Shown here: positions 1 to 12,243 of the stretch, one piece after another | How the letters are laid out: every line of letters begins with the position of its first letter | Numbering within the stretch: the first letter of the stretch is position 1 | Source: Oscheius sp. JU75 | Lineage: Eukaryota > Nematoda > Chromadorea > Rhabditida > Rhabditidae | Assembly (NCBI GenBank): GCA_037178855.1 | Contig: JASJZC010000007.1 | Coordinates: 310,001 to 374,000 of the forward strand | Direction: 5' to 3' | DNA: 64,000 bases | Translations under genes and position numbers: made by a program | Notes under the pieces: model-generated | Databases searched by the model: none | The model's input: the letters and a program-made list of their open reading frames with translations, nothing else | Told to the model about the DNA's origin: nothing

Positions 1-93
1 GTTTTGGATATCTTTTGAAACATCCATAAAGTCTAACTGACTCTTTCAATCTTTTTTGAGGGCCCTTAAAACACGAGTCTTGAGGGTGTGGCT

Positions 94-178
94 TATGAGT
101 TTGCAGCTCAGTTTGTAGATCGTTTGGCTAAGAAAATAAAACCTCATTAAGAGATCGGCGGATCGAGCCCGTCTTAAT
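94..178 (+). repeat. Degenerate tRNA-like element in receptor intron
   Basis: An A-box-like stretch (GCAGCTCAGTTTGTAG) is followed by an over-long loop containing GGCTAAGAAAATAAAAC and a B-box-like stretch (GGCGGATCGAGCCCG). It aligns over its whole length with the minus-strand element at 1092-1176, including the loop insert, so the two share a source. Acceptor pairing is poor. It lies just before the exon at 236, so it is intronic. Probably a decayed tRNA or tRNA-derived repeat. Confidence 0.5.
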
Positions 179-235
179 GCAAATATGCGCCGCTTTTTTG
201 CATTCTGAAGGGTACTAGCACTAAAATCCTTTCAG

Positions 236-739
236 TGATTCCGTTCATCCTGTCCCTCCTTCTTGCCACGTTTACACACTTTTTCAACCGTGACGACGGT
301 TTTTGTTGGGTACGGGCCGATGCTGTCATCTTTGCCACAGTGATACCGGTGTCAATTCTTCTTCTAAACGGCCTCCTCTGCTCTGTCATTCTACTATGGA
401 GAATGTGGCATTCCAGGATACGGTATTCAAAAACTGTAAGTTTTAAAAGTACGAAAGTAGTTCATCATTAAGGGGAAACACCACGACGGCCAGTTTAAAG
501 CGAAAGTGATCTCAATTCTTGTTCTCCAAGTCACAATAGGGATGCCGTGGATAGTTCAATATTTCACTCTATATACACCAAATACCACCGCTTGGCATTA
601 TGCTTTCACAATAATAATAGGATCTCAAGGAACAATGTTGGCCTTAGTTTACATGTACAAGCGAAGGAGACTGTATAGAAGATCAACAACGGAGAAGAGA
701 CGGCGAGCAGGTGAGACTGTTGTATCTGAACTGGTCTAG
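236..739 (+). CDS. Family-B (secretin/adhesion-type) GPCR, C-terminal part (TM4/5-TM7)
   Basis: Two exons, 236-435 and 494-739, join in frame across a 58-nt GT-AG intron; earlier exons lie left of the window. The first exon has a hydrophobic helix, a CWVR motif that matches the conserved extracellular Cys-Trp of family-B receptors, then another long helix (TM5). The second exon has TM6 (VTIGMPWIVQYF) and TM7 (IIIGSQGTMLALVYMYK), where the GSQG matches the GSxQG motif of family-B TM7, followed by an Arg/Lys-rich tail of about 25 residues that ends at TAG (737-739). The role would be a surface receptor acting through G proteins. The N-terminal ectodomain that would separate adhesion from hormone-receptor subfamilies is not visible. 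Confidence 0.78.
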
Positions 740-1091
740 AGTTCTTTAGAAACAGAAACAGTGGCTCATCTAGAGACGATACGGGAGTTCAACAACCAAT
801 TTAAGACTTATTGACATTGATCTCTAATGAATTTCAAATTTAAGGTAGTCTCTTAGTGAGTGTCTATTCAAAGCTTTTAGTCTCCACAAAAAGTTTAGAC
901 AGTCTAGACATAACGAAATGCAATACTAGCTAGTAGAAGAAAGAGGTATGTAAATAAAATGTCAATTCAAAAATACCAAATCTCCTTGTTTTCAAGCTAA
1001 AACGATTGCCGAACAAGTTTCAAAAATGGTTTACAGAATTGAAAATAGATTTAAATTACTTTTCATAAAAAAAGGGAAACGTTTAAATCGA

Positions 1092-1176
1092 GAGGGATTC
1101 GAACCGCCGACCTCTTGAGGAGACTTCATTTTCTTAGTCAAGTACTTACCAACTGAGTTACCGACCCACGAGTTAC
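1092..1176 (-). tRNA. tRNA-like gene with 19-nt anticodon loop (possible pseudogene or tRNA-derived repeat)
   Basis: Read on the minus strand, it has a D-arm (TAACTCAGTTGGTAAGTA), a 5-bp stem CTTGA/TCAAG enclosing 19 nt instead of 7, a 5-nt variable loop and a T-arm with a good B box (GGTTCGAATCC). The acceptor arms GGGTCGG and TCGATTT pair only if several G-U pairs are allowed. The T-stem has one mismatch. The 12 extra loop nucleotides could be an intron, but the same insert recurs at 94-178, which argues for a copied element. Amino-acid identity cannot be assigned. Confidence 0.5.
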
Positions 1177-1495
1177 GCTGCTGAGTCTTATTCACGAGTA
1201 TCGAGCAAGGTTCGAGCTGCTTACGCCGACTTTGAAAGCTGTCACACGGAATTCTTTGTTGGACTAGAGTACTCGCGATGAACTTTGTGACCATCTTGTA
1301 GATGATGCTTGCCTTCTTGAATTGTGGTGACTGTTTGTACACTTGAGCTTTGTCCAGAGAATTTCGTTTTCTCATTTAAATAGTAAGTTATTCGCTTTCG
1401 GGTAGTACCCTTATAATACTAGGCTTGCCTTTGTCAGAATAGTCTATTAGAAAATATAACGATTTTTATCTTAAAAAAAAAAAGTGTTAGGCTTT

Positions 1496-3442
1496 TCATT
1501 GGACAGGCCCATCGTTCGTTTCAACGTTCGTGATTCGTTTGTGTCTGCGCCTATTCGGATGGCAGCATCCGTAGTAGATGACCATGATCATGATACCTAG
1601 AATTGAGGAAAAATGAGAATTAGACTTCCAAACACTTACCGCAAGTGAAAAAAACAGCCGAGGCTGTGGCAAACTCAAATTTCCAATCGAAGTGAAAGCT
1701 GTGGTCTGTCAAAACCATATAGTAGATTATCTAAAAAAAGAACCTATCAGTTTTTAACTTGTTAGTTCCTACGATTCCTTCAATCAATTCAATCAAATAG
1801 CCACAGAAATATCGCCATCTTGTCTGCCCGTCAGCAATATTGAAAGGAGCAAACAAGTGGAGGAAGGCTGTGATGAGAAGCACTCCGAGTTGGAGAAGAG
1901 GTCTCCTAGGACCGAAATCCACTGACTGAGCCGGTACATACAAAAAACAAACTATCAAAAAGAATACCTGCAAAGCACTGATGTGAAACATTGAAACGAT
2001 GAAGTGAACTCCTCCAATTAGTAGTGCTGTGAATTTGAGATACATTATGTACATTCCTATCACGAGAATTCTTGAACAGATTGTGGCGGCTCTCCAGATC
2101 AACTAAAAACATTTTTTAAGAAGCGTTAGTCGCAAAATAGTCAAGATGAATGGTCTGAATCAAACAGAAGGATCCCTCTGAATGAATCTAAGATAGTTCA
2201 AAACCCTGTCTTCTATGTGTGCAGATTCTAGCTCAAACCCCAACTTTTTCAATATACTGAAAAGTTAAAATATGTACCTGTAGAAAGGTCTCATGTGGAT
2301 GTACATTGACTTTGTCCGGTGAAGCTATCCTAATCGTCCGGTGCTGAGAAGTAATGGACCAGGAGAGACTGAACAGCGAGAGTGCGAGAGAACCGATTTG
2401 GAAGTATGCTTAATGGAAATGGAAAGAACAAAACGAATATTTACCCCAAGTTGGTAGCTTGTTCCAGGCGACAACTTTCAGTCTGAGCCAAAGAAATTCA
2501 TACAGTACCGTTGATTGAACGATCATCTGTGGGGCACTCTCCAGGAATCCTTCCAGCAATCTTAGCAAGGTCGCGTCTCTCTCGGCCTCGATCATTTTAC
2601 AGAAGAGAAAACGTTTTTTCTTCTCATCTGTTGTTCTCCTGAAGCAAAGAGCGTAGTGAATGGCCTTGATATGAGCCCAAATTGGTCCCAACTGAAAAAC
2701 AACTGAAAGTATGTGTGTGCCTGGGAGAGTACCTGAAAGACGCACATGAGTAGAACAAGTGGAAGAGGTGCAGCTAGTTCTTTAAAACGACGCTTCGGGG
2801 TCTCATCCTTAATTTCGTTGTGCTTCGAATGTCTATCATCGGACTCCCAGGCGAAGGAGACAAAATTCAGAACGATGGATGGTACAACAGCGAAAGTCCC
2901 GACAAAGATGGCAGGAACTGTCTGAAAGTTTTCTCTTTTCGTAGGTACGATTTTGAAATATGTTGAGCTAAGGCTGTTAGGTCCGCTAAGTAAAATTTCT
3001 CGGCTCCGGTCTGTCCAATCGTTCTCAAACTTTGTCTCCAAAAGTTTTGAACTGTGTTAGCTGCCTGCCAAACTACTACATACTGTTAGGACTGGACTTG
3101 GCTCTAAAAGATCAGGATATGATCAGTTATTGATAGTTTTTTTAATGGTGCTCAACATAAAAGTTCTCAAAGGCAGGTAAAGAAAAAAAACAGTTGACTC
3201 ACCCTTCCAGCTTGATAATGTGTAATCCCGACATAGAAATCCGTTCCTATATCAAAAATATAGGATAGAATACTAATAGCAAAACATGCAATGTGGTATC
3301 TCTCAACAAAAAGTTGACGAGGGATTCGATCAGTCTCCTCTTGACTTCTACCTGCATCTGTTTCATCCTCTGAACTACATGTTGGAAAAGCAAAATATAA
3401 AACCTCGCAAATCCTCATCCAACAAGTCCTTAACAAGTTCAT
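1496..3442 (-). CDS. ced-8: XK-related protein, CED-8-like phospholipid scramblase
   Basis: Exons, 5' to 3' on the minus strand: 3442-3203, 2921-2733, 2691-2445, 2408-2278, 2102-1773, 1730-1640 and 1596-1496. All joints keep frame. The product is about 428-442 residues, close to the family length; the range depends on whether a 42-nt in-frame GT-AG segment inside the 2102-1773 exon is spliced. XK-family hallmarks are PSIVLNFVSFAWE in an early membrane segment, then AERDATLLRLLEGFLESAPQ, then SLSWS, then SRILVIGMYI and DGQTRWRYF. Known XK-related proteins expose phosphatidylserine at the plasma membrane, and CED-8 acts downstream of the caspase CED-3 in apoptosis. The N-terminal cytoplasmic part contains DETD at residues 26-29, which resembles a caspase site. 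The start at 3442 is the first in-frame ATG of exon 1; the ATG eight codons later is also possible, and an extra 5' exon is not excluded. Confidence 0.92.
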
Positions 3443-3492
3443 TTACACCATGTGGAAGTTTGGAAGAATGTTTTTCGAAGAACATAGCATAG

Positions 3493-6287
3493 AGATCAGA
3501 CTCGGATTGTAGTAGCAAAGCGACGAATATCCGCGAAGTAAACAATGAGCCGGCTAGAGGAGTCTCATATTGATTGACCTGTAGCGGATCCCGCTGGGTT
3601 AAGGAGCATAATTGTCGACGGTTAGAGCTTGGGTCATGCGCAGAAGTAGAAAAGAAACAGTGCTACAGAAAAATTGTGTATCTGCGTACAGTATACTGTG
3701 TTGATCTCAAATTGTTTGTTATCGTTTTTTTTGAACATATAGCACTCCCACTGTTCCCTTTTCGACTGCACGTAGGCATTGAAAACGGCAACCCATGCCA
3801 TCTCTCAGCGGCTCGATTGAAAGAAGAACGCTGAATGTCTCCGATTTCTCCTCAAAGACTTTGAAAAACAACGAAAATGGGCCGGATAGCCTTCTCTCAA
3901 ACTGATTTATTAACCAGTCTTGAACCAACAAGTCAAACAGCCTCCGCCACACCCCATTGCGTGTTTCTCGCCACGTACACGACACTAATCAACTGTATTG
4001 TAAACAGAAACTCTCCGCGAGGGCATGTTTCTCGCGTGTTTAGTGCCTCTCGGCACAGTGTATTGACAATTCCCGCAACGGTTGCAATAGGGTCCCCTAC
4101 ATTATGCGCTGTGGCGAAGGACGTAAAGACGTTTTGGGGCAAGAAAAGCAGATTGTTGATGCCTTCTCGCTTTTTATTATCTTTGTTTCCGAGACATGTC
4201 TCACTTAGTTCTCTCACAGCCCAATGATCTGTCCAATTCCTTCGCGAGAGATAACCTTGAGGACAGATCTCCTGCTGAGATCAGGCGCTCACTTTTCTGT
4301 TATTACCAGCCGTTAAAAGTCCTCGCTGCTCTAAACTTTTGCAAATCGTTTAACAAAACCCTTATTCTGGTTCTAATACTTTACTACAATGGATGAAAGA
4401 GTCACATTTAAGATTTAATGTTTAGCTCAAATCGTTGACTGGTACCTCTCTACTATTTCTGCATTAGGTATTACATTTTCAGTTAATAGGTTACTGCATC
4501 AAACTTTTCTGGGTATTTCAAATTTTGTGAAGGTAACCAACTAAATTTATTTTAAATTGTGCTCGCGTCTCTCTCTGTATGTGTGTCTGTTTGAAGCCAT
4601 TATTGCAATTCGTGTGCACTTCTTTGTGCACACACTAATTTTTGGCAAGTCAATTCAGTTTGGGAGGTAGATTCTTTAGGAGTATTTTGCTTCTATCATG
4701 GTAGCTCGACTGGCGAGGAACTTGCGGGTTGAAGTGAGGGGGTTGGGACCAAGACAGGCTGACAGAAAAGAACAGGGCAAAGTTCAAAGGATTCAGGTTA
4801 TGACTGCCATTGAGCCCCTCTAGGAGCGATGGCATTATATGGATAGGGAGTTATGTTTGGGGACGGGAAAATGGTTTCAAAGAATGAAAGGGAAGTGGGT
4901 TCGAGGAATGGAAAAATGGAACTGATTAGCAGTGGTCATTAGCAATCGTTTTTACTGAGGAAATGCCAAGGTAGGTACGCCCTGTAGGGACGCAACAAGT
5001 TAGGCTAACTGATTTCGCTTGTTTCATAAGATTGTATTTACGATTTCTGTCTTTGACCGTTTTTAGTCGCCATGACAACTGTTAATAGTGATATCCAGCT
5101 TATTTTTATTGACACGCGCTAGGGAAAAGATGGTCCGGCTGATCAGCAGGAACAACTACCACTTAAACCCTTTACGGACTCATTGTCCCCGTCATCATCG
5201 ACATCTGTGTAATGTGAACTGTATAGTCGCGTGTCTGACCAGTTTCAAGGCTTTTGCCCTGCCATCCTTGCAAAAACTGAGTACCATCCACGCTGTGTGT
5301 CCTCATTCAGCCATTTTGCCCCGTAAGATTTGCAATGGATACTGGTTCCGGTTGTCCGGCCGCCCCGACCGCAACCTGATCTCTTATCGTCTCATTTCCA
5401 TACTGTCCGCCCCTTAAAGATACCGCTATAGGAGATCATTTTTGGCTCGAGTTCTTTGCAGGCTGTTTATTGGTGAGTTTGTTTTTGACACTAGTACAAA
5501 AAGATAAGTGCTTCGGCGAAACAATGGAGACACTTGTGAGCTGGGCACGCGTATTGCTTGCACTTCCATTATAGTTTACTGTTATTTTAGATATTGTAGT
5601 AGTTTTTTGGCAGCAATATCACCTTCCAAGCCTGGAGCAAGTAGCCATCATTTTAGATCTGTTACTAGTTTTTTTTGGAAGCTTACCGCGTGCTTTGCAC
5701 CAACACCGTTTTTCTACAGATTCAAGTATCTAGGCACACTTTCGTTTCAATATTAGTCTCTAGCAATATCTATCGCCAAAAAACTTACAAACTCCTGTTA
5801 TTTAATAACTTATAACCCAAGTAATTGAGTTAATCTTAAATGTAGAAAAAAGCAGATTATTGTTTCATACAGTTTTAGTTCTAGGTACTGTCATTTCCTG
5901 ATATGAGACTATTTCAATTAGTCACTCTTTCTCGTCCTAAGTAGCTGAACCAGTTTATTCCCTCCTTTCAGTACTTGTAGCGCAACCCATTAACCTCTGA
6001 TTAACTGGAACTTTTAAGGCGTGTCAGTAACATCATCTGACAAGAGCTATCAATCAAAAACTATTGCTTTCCATCTCTCGCGACAATAGACCCGAATGAA
6101 ATGATCAAGGGCGGTTACAAGGATCGGAGTTTTTATGTTTTACCAGCTGTTCTCTCTTTCGCCAAAATAGTGAACAGGCGAACGCTTTCGCTAAACGAAA
6201 GCCTGTTGGCTGCTTTATCCTCTAATTCGATTAGCATTTCCCGTTTTTTCCTATGATCTTCATTCAGTCTTACAACATTTTTTCAGT
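3493..6287. other. Intergenic region with no securely supported gene
   Basis: Open frames exist on both strands, for example 3877-4227 plus and 3933-4217 minus, which overlap each other, and 4196-4396 plus. None shows a family motif or a convincing splice chain. A diverged copy of the repeat seen at 53.9-54.1 kb lies at about 4670-4795. The 3' part should hold promoter and 5' sequence of the coiled-coil gene that starts at 6288. Confidence 0.4.
4670..4795. repeat. Diverged copy of the 54-kb inverted repeat arm
   Basis: The stretches TTGCTTCTATCATGGTAGCT, CGACTGG and GGGACCAAGACAGGCTGACA match the reverse complement of 54030-54150 (CATGGTAGCTCGACT and CCAAGACAGAATAACAGAAG) in the same order and spacing, with many substitutions. 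It is a dispersed repeat without coding capacity that I can see. Confidence 0.55.
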
Positions 6288-9200
6288 ATGCTCGAGCACA
6301 AATCCATGGAGAGCCTGGAAGCTACAATGATGGTTGTGAACAGCGGCAGTGAGGAGGACCTGGTCGTGAGTTTTTTCCCGCACTCATTCGTAGATTCGAT
6401 CATCGCGTTATAGTCCATCAGCTCTCGCTTTTCTCTCCTCCCTCGTTAAGGTCGTCCTCCTCCTTCCTATCACTCTTTGTTTAGCCACAATGTGTGCAAA
6501 CAATGTTCGTCTCTTTTGGATGTTTTGATTTAAGTGCTTCTCCCTCAACATGAGCCAACTTGATGTTGGCAAACAGATAACAAAGCTTTATTGTCCTAGC
6601 TTGTGATACTCTTCAAAAAGCACGTACTCATATATTCTTTGGAATGACTCTGTAAGAAGATTTTTGTTGCTGAAAAGAAATATATTTTTAGATGAGGCAA
6701 GTATCAAATAACGTTTAGATAGGCAGTACAAGAATATAAATCAGTAAAAAGTTTTACCCATATCTTTGGCTCGGTTGCTATGGTGACACACAGAAGATAC
6801 CACAAGAAAGTTATTTGAGCGCGGAAGACATTTTAAGGGTCATGTTTAAGGTAATTTGGAAACACTACCAACTGTGAGAAAGTTGTAGTATTTTAATGTT
6901 TTGAGCAGGAAATTTGGACAGACACTTCACGTCAACCTTTTCGAGAAGTAGGAAATATTGCCACCAATAACAGTACCTTCTTGTTAAATCTTTTCGATAG
7001 TTCCAAAGCATTTTTATGAGCATGGAATACCAGCTTCGACTTTGTCAGAAAAACTTAAAATCTCCTTTCTGCTTCAACCAGCTTGATTCTAAGTTGTTAC
7101 CGTATGGAATAGATGACATAGGAAAGTTAAAAACATCGTAACGAAACTGGAAGGATTACAGATTTCTAGGTACCTGTTTAAGCAATTCTTCTGATTTGTG
7201 TTTTTTGAGAGAAACTACCGTATTTCGTCCAAAAAAGACCTGCTTTGCCATACATTAATGAAATAGATACAGTAATTTCCGATCCTAAGTTTTGTTTCTT
7301 CGAACTGGTACCCATGCTTTTTAGCTTTTTTAATCAGTTGACGCGATAATAGCAGAATAAGAAGCCGAAACCGCTCTCTAATCGCTTCCAACAGTCTATT
7401 TGTACAAACACTTTAGTGGCTGGACAAGACGAGAGCTAAATATTGCTCCTCAGGTGTTTCCGGGAAGTCCGACATTGTTTCATCAGCATTGTTCATTCGA
7501 GATAATGATTCCATAATCTAGTGATTCATTTCCGGAGAACACTGCCAGATAACACTCTTTTTCCAGAGCCATATGACATTCTCAGCTGAGAATCTGGACG
7601 GCTATTCCACTCCGACAGGAAGCATACCGATTTTGGAGTCAAAAGAACCTGATAAGTCTTCGGGCGAAGACGACAAAACTGATTTTTTGGACGAGGTGGA
7701 GGACGACAACACGTGAGTAATCCAATTAGGCGTTGTTCTTTTGTCGCAAGTTTTTCTTGTAGGGCGTAGTGGCGAGAAAAACGGGTTTTCTAGAACCGTG
7801 TTTTCTAAAAACTTTTGGTTTGACCACGTCTATTCTTCTTTAAAAGGTTTTTAAAATTTCCTTCTACCACTTTCAAAGTTTAAAAGAATTCTATGCGGAA
7901 GTCTGGCGAACACATGCAAAAACCACCTTTTTGAAACAAGATATGTTGAAAATTGTTTTGACTTGATGCATATGTTAGGACGAGAGTAAACAATTTGTTG
8001 TGCACAGGTTTCGAACCTGGTTCTTAACTGGTTAGAACTCCAGCTAAAGCATTACAATTTTCAGCCCATACCAACTAGTCACGAGGTAGTATATCGATCG
8101 TGTTTTGAATTTTGAATTTTTTGGTGCCGAGACAAACCAATGCGGCCAACTTTTCCACTCCTACCCATTTAGCCCATGCCGTTAATCGCCAAAAAGTGAA
8201 ACCAGCACAAATCGTACTAGTAGCCACCCGCCGAGAGAAAATGGCCACACCCGGACTGTATGACTCAGGGTCACTTTCAGGGGCCGGCGCAACTCTCCTA
8301 CTCCTGATAAGGACGACGACACCCGATTGGTAAGTTCATGTTTCATTATGAGGGACAAGCTTTCAATTTCTGTCCTATTCATCCAGATCTTTTTCTTCTG
8401 TTCGCGAACGTCTCATTACGTAAGCATTTGATATCCAGTCGGGCGAGAAAACTTGTCTATTCATCAATCTATTCACATATAAGCTCATTTTCCTTTGAAT
8501 AGTGGCTTCTTGGCTGTTCGAGCTGTTTTTTCACAGAAGCCTCTCAGTGTTATCAGCAGTTGCTCTCAAGAAGTGACCACAGCGTCATTCAAGCCTTTGA
8601 TTTGTGGCTTCTTGATTAGAGAAAACGGTCAATCTGTCGTTTGGCAATATCAGTGAGCTGTGGTCTTGTGGCTATTACTTTTCCAGGATATTTATAAAAA
8701 CTGTCAAAAACAAAAAACGAGATTCTGATTGCGATATTTTGTCAAGTTTTGACCAAAAAATAATTTTCCAACTTTTGGCTGAACACCTTGACACTCAAGT
8801 GAGCAATACTTAAACGCTTAACAACCTTCTATGTATTTTAATACTGCGAGCTTTCAACACTTTGAAAACCTTTGTCAGGGCTATTTTTATTAAGACATAG
8901 AAATTCTTGTTTCGAAATATGCGGAATCTGACACATACTCCAAAATTTGAATATTGCAGCTGTTAATTGACCTCGAATCCATCTGCTTTTGTCCGACCTC
9001 ATTTCAGTTTAACTATCTGCCAGTAGTTACTGGAACACCCAATCGTCTTTCTCAATTGTTTGAATTGAAGCTGGTTAACTCGACATCATCTTGTTTGGCC
9101 TAGATGTTAAACGTCAATGAAACAGTCGGCGACGTGACACTCGATCCTGACAATACTCCGAAAGTACAAGTGGGGTGTACTGACAACTTTTCCTATGCTG

Positions 9201-12200
9201 ATGCACAAAGCGCGCGAAAATCAAACATGTCACCAAGACTGTCAGGGCACTCCATCCAGCCGTGCGAGCGCTCTGATTTACGAGCGTGATTTTCCGCCAC
9301 CACTGTTTGTAAGTGAGCGTGCGCACGAGGCGTTATTTTGTCCGAAAGTGCCCCCCTCGTGCTTGTTATTTACACCCCGCCCGTTGTCTCTCCTGTCTTT
9401 CATTTTTCATCAAATTCATCGACAGTGACATGCAGCTATCATTTTCTAATTTCATGCCCACACTTTTTCTGTTTAGCTTTGAGATCAGTCTTGGTTTCAG
9501 TCGACAGAAGCAGCTGACATGCCGGATGCCTCGCTCCACAATTTACTCGAGGAAAACATAGAGTTAAGATCCAGGATAGAGGAGCTCGAACAGAACCAAC
9601 CTGGAACTGTGAGTTTTTGAGGCTTTCATGAGGAAAACAGTTATTAGGCCTATGAAGTAGAGATCCAAGAGCTTCGACGACAAGTAGAAGAAGCCAATAC
9701 TTATGTAGATCAAGTCGACATTGAAGCAGAGCAGGTACGACTTTCTTACAAAACGGAAGTTCACATTCGTAGCATACCTTCAGAGCAAGCCAGATCGAGC
9801 CTATAAAACAAGATGTCATTTACATAAGGAAACTTATTTAAAGTTCAGTGTATGTCAAAATATGAAGATTTGACTATCAGAGTTATCTGAGTACAGAACG
9901 TTAGAGGCATAAAATTGTTATTTCATTGAGCTAGCTTCAAATTTTGAGCATCAGGCTTATTCTCAGTAGCTTTTTCAAGCTGTAGAACCCCGAAAAACAA
10001 ATATTGCTTTGAGTTAGCAGCGCTAGCTAGCAATTTGAACAAGTCTTTGACTGGGAACAGTTTTGTTCTCCAGCGCATTATTTACCCGACAGCACTTCTC
10101 TATTTACTCTTAACAAGATAGCCCGTGTCGTGTTACCGCGCGCACCTGGACTAGGTGCATGGAACTGTCAATTGCTGTTTTACAGTCATAAAGATTGATT
10201 CGCCGAAACGGAAGCCCCCGGAAGCCTTATCTGCATGTTGGTTTTCGCAGAATGGCAACATTTATCTTCTCTGCCTGGACCTTTTTTGATGGGTGCGCCT
10301 TGTCACGCAAGATGGATTCATTAATCTAACCGTCCAGTTTACAGTTCGCGTAAATCAAACGGAGCGCGACGAAGGGCACAAAAGTAACGCCGAGAAACGA
10401 GTGATCGTCTTGATTTTTGAGCCAACTTCTACATGAGGCTGCAGCTGTGATAGTCAAGATTATGAGAAAACTATGTTTTAATTATTTAAAAAGAGACAGT
10501 TTGTTGTATCGCAAGCAAATGCTGGCAAAACGGAGAAGTAGGAAATATTAAGAACCCTGAAGTTCAGCATACACGAAGTTTTTTTAAATAATATCTACAA
10601 AGTTTATAAAGTTCGTACTGTCTTATCACTTATTTTCGCATCGTTACAATTTGCTGGGGTAAATAATTTTCTATAATCAGCTAGCTAATTAGCCGCTTTC
10701 TTTTACGCCTCAGATATCTACTCAATGGTACCCGGACATGATTCTTTTTCAGCAATACACGGAGTTGACCTCTGAAATTGATGAGCTGTGCACTTTGGTC
10801 GAGGCCAAGGAGAATGAGATTACCCGGCTGAAAGAACAGTTATTAGAGAAGAAGAAAGAGAACGAGAAATTACAAGGTCTCTATGAACAGACGAAGATCA
10901 ATGGTGTCAGGCAGACTGAAGTCATTGAGAACTTGAGGTATTGTATACTGTCAGAATACCTAGACTTGAAAATTTAGGGACGAGCTGGATGCATCAAGAA
11001 GTAGACTTCGTGATTTGCAAAAAGATCGAGAACGACAACATGGCGAGTATGAGGCGATGAAGAAGCAGATAGATGCCGATAAAGGAGATATTCTTGCCAA
11101 GGTTAGTCTCGGCATTAAATTTGAAGGGGTCAAAGCACAGACCCTTGGGGAGGGGGAGATAGGTCTTAATGCTCTACCGGCTGAGCTATATCGGCCCACA
11201 TTTGTCAATGTTGAATCTCGAGGTCAGGTCTCAGGTGTGATTCAATTATTATCGCTCGGGAAACACAAACCTGGTTTTTTTCGTCTTTCTATCATACATC
11301 GTCTAATTGATTCCATTGCATCTAAGCTATCGGTCCACGTGCGGATTAACTTTTACTTTAAGTTAAGTTGTGAGCTTGAAGCGTACGATTTGTGACTAAC
11401 ATTTCGATGTTAGTTCTAGCAAACTTCAACTATATTTTGTATGCAAACAAAACTCGAATTGGAATCACGATTAAGTTGAAACCATCGATACTATTCCTCG
11501 CCAAGTCTAGAGGTGTTTTAAAGCTTGACATAACAGAACTGTAGGTACTAAAAATGAAGAGATGATATACTTTTCTCAAGTTATGCCTACATTGTAAAAG
11601 ATTCAGTTGGATCAGGAACTCAATTTCAATATTAGAAATTATTGTCTTCCGTTTCAGGAAGTCATGATGAGCATGGAGCTGGAAGAAGTTCAACGAGAAC
11701 TCAACCGTCAAAAGGAAATTCTTGACGCCACCAATGTTGCCAGTATAATTGATAGGGTCAGTCCACCCTGATGACCAACAAACGTTGACTGTTTTTTTTA
11801 CAGTGGGAACGAAGAGTTCGAGATCTCGAGACACAAGTGAGCGAACGTGACGTCATCGTTCACACCCAACAGGCCATTATCAACAAACTTAGATCTCAGA
11901 GTCCACCTGGTCGAGGTACCATAGTTTGTTGGTTCCGAAAAGATAATTCAGGGCCAAAAATGAACAGTGGCAGTAGTAGCTCTGAGTCTTTCCATAGCCA
12001 GAGTGGAATCAATTCCAAGGAGAAAAGTACATTGTTTTCGTATATTTTAAGGTAAACCGCATCTACTAATGCCCATAATACATCATTTCAGCGATCGTCA
12101 TAATCAACTTGCCAATGTTTATGCCATAGGAAAGATTCTGGATTTGACATCAAATGAAGAACAGTACTTGGAGAAGATTCTCTCCCAAAGGGCAAATCGT

Positions 12201-12209
12201 TATTACTGA
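6288..12209 (+). CDS. Coiled-coil protein of about 435 residues, function unrecognised
   Basis: Eleven exons join without a frame break: 6288-6365, 7567-7712, 8281-8329, 9104-9169, 9501-9608, 9648-9734, 10753-10937, 10978-11101, 11658-11756, 11804-12051 and 12092-12209 (1308 nt). The start ATG follows TTTTTTCAGT, a possible trans- or cis-splice acceptor. The first roughly 110 residues are acidic and low in predicted structure (SGEDDKTDFLDEVEDDN). From about residue 125 heptad-rich coiled coil dominates (LLEENIELRSRIEELEQ, then ITRLKEQLLEKKKENEKLQ, then SRLRDLQKDRERQHGEYEAM) to about residue 340, then a Ser-rich linker and a short conserved-looking end (LTSNEEQYLEKILSQRANRYY). The donor of exon 4 could instead lie 6 nt upstream. 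A 36-nt in-frame GT-AG segment, 11916-11951, may be optionally spliced. It ends only 34 nt before the stop of the convergent receptor gene. A scaffold or cytoskeletal adaptor is a guess. Confidence 0.75.
7995..8088 (-). repeat. tRNA-like sequence in intron 2 of the coiled-coil gene
   Basis: The minus strand has an A-box-like GTGACTAGTTGGTATGG, an extended middle section, and a clean T-arm (CCAGGTTCGAAACCTGT) with a canonical B box. A 7-bp stem (TTCTAAC/GTTAAGAA, imperfect) precedes the T-arm. The 5' acceptor strand cannot be matched. It is best read as a decayed tRNA or tRNA-derived repeat. Confidence 0.35.
11110..11201 (-). repeat. tRNA-like sequence in intron 8 of the coiled-coil gene
   Basis: On the minus strand GGGCCGATATAGCTCAGCC, GGTAGAGCATTAAG and ACCTATCTCCCCC align with the tRNA-like gene at 14458-14533. 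The middle is expanded by CTCCCC and the T-arm (GGGTCTGTGCTTTGACCC) keeps its stem but has lost the TTCGA of the B box. It is therefore a diverged, probably inactive relative of that gene. Confidence 0.5.
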
Positions 12210-12243
12210 TGATTTTCTTTGTCTTCTTGTATATAAAATAATG

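Noticed and set aside
3574-4227. Several overlapping ORFs of 86-116 codons on both strands
   Set aside because: Frames on opposite strands shadow each other, no family motif, no consistent splice chain.
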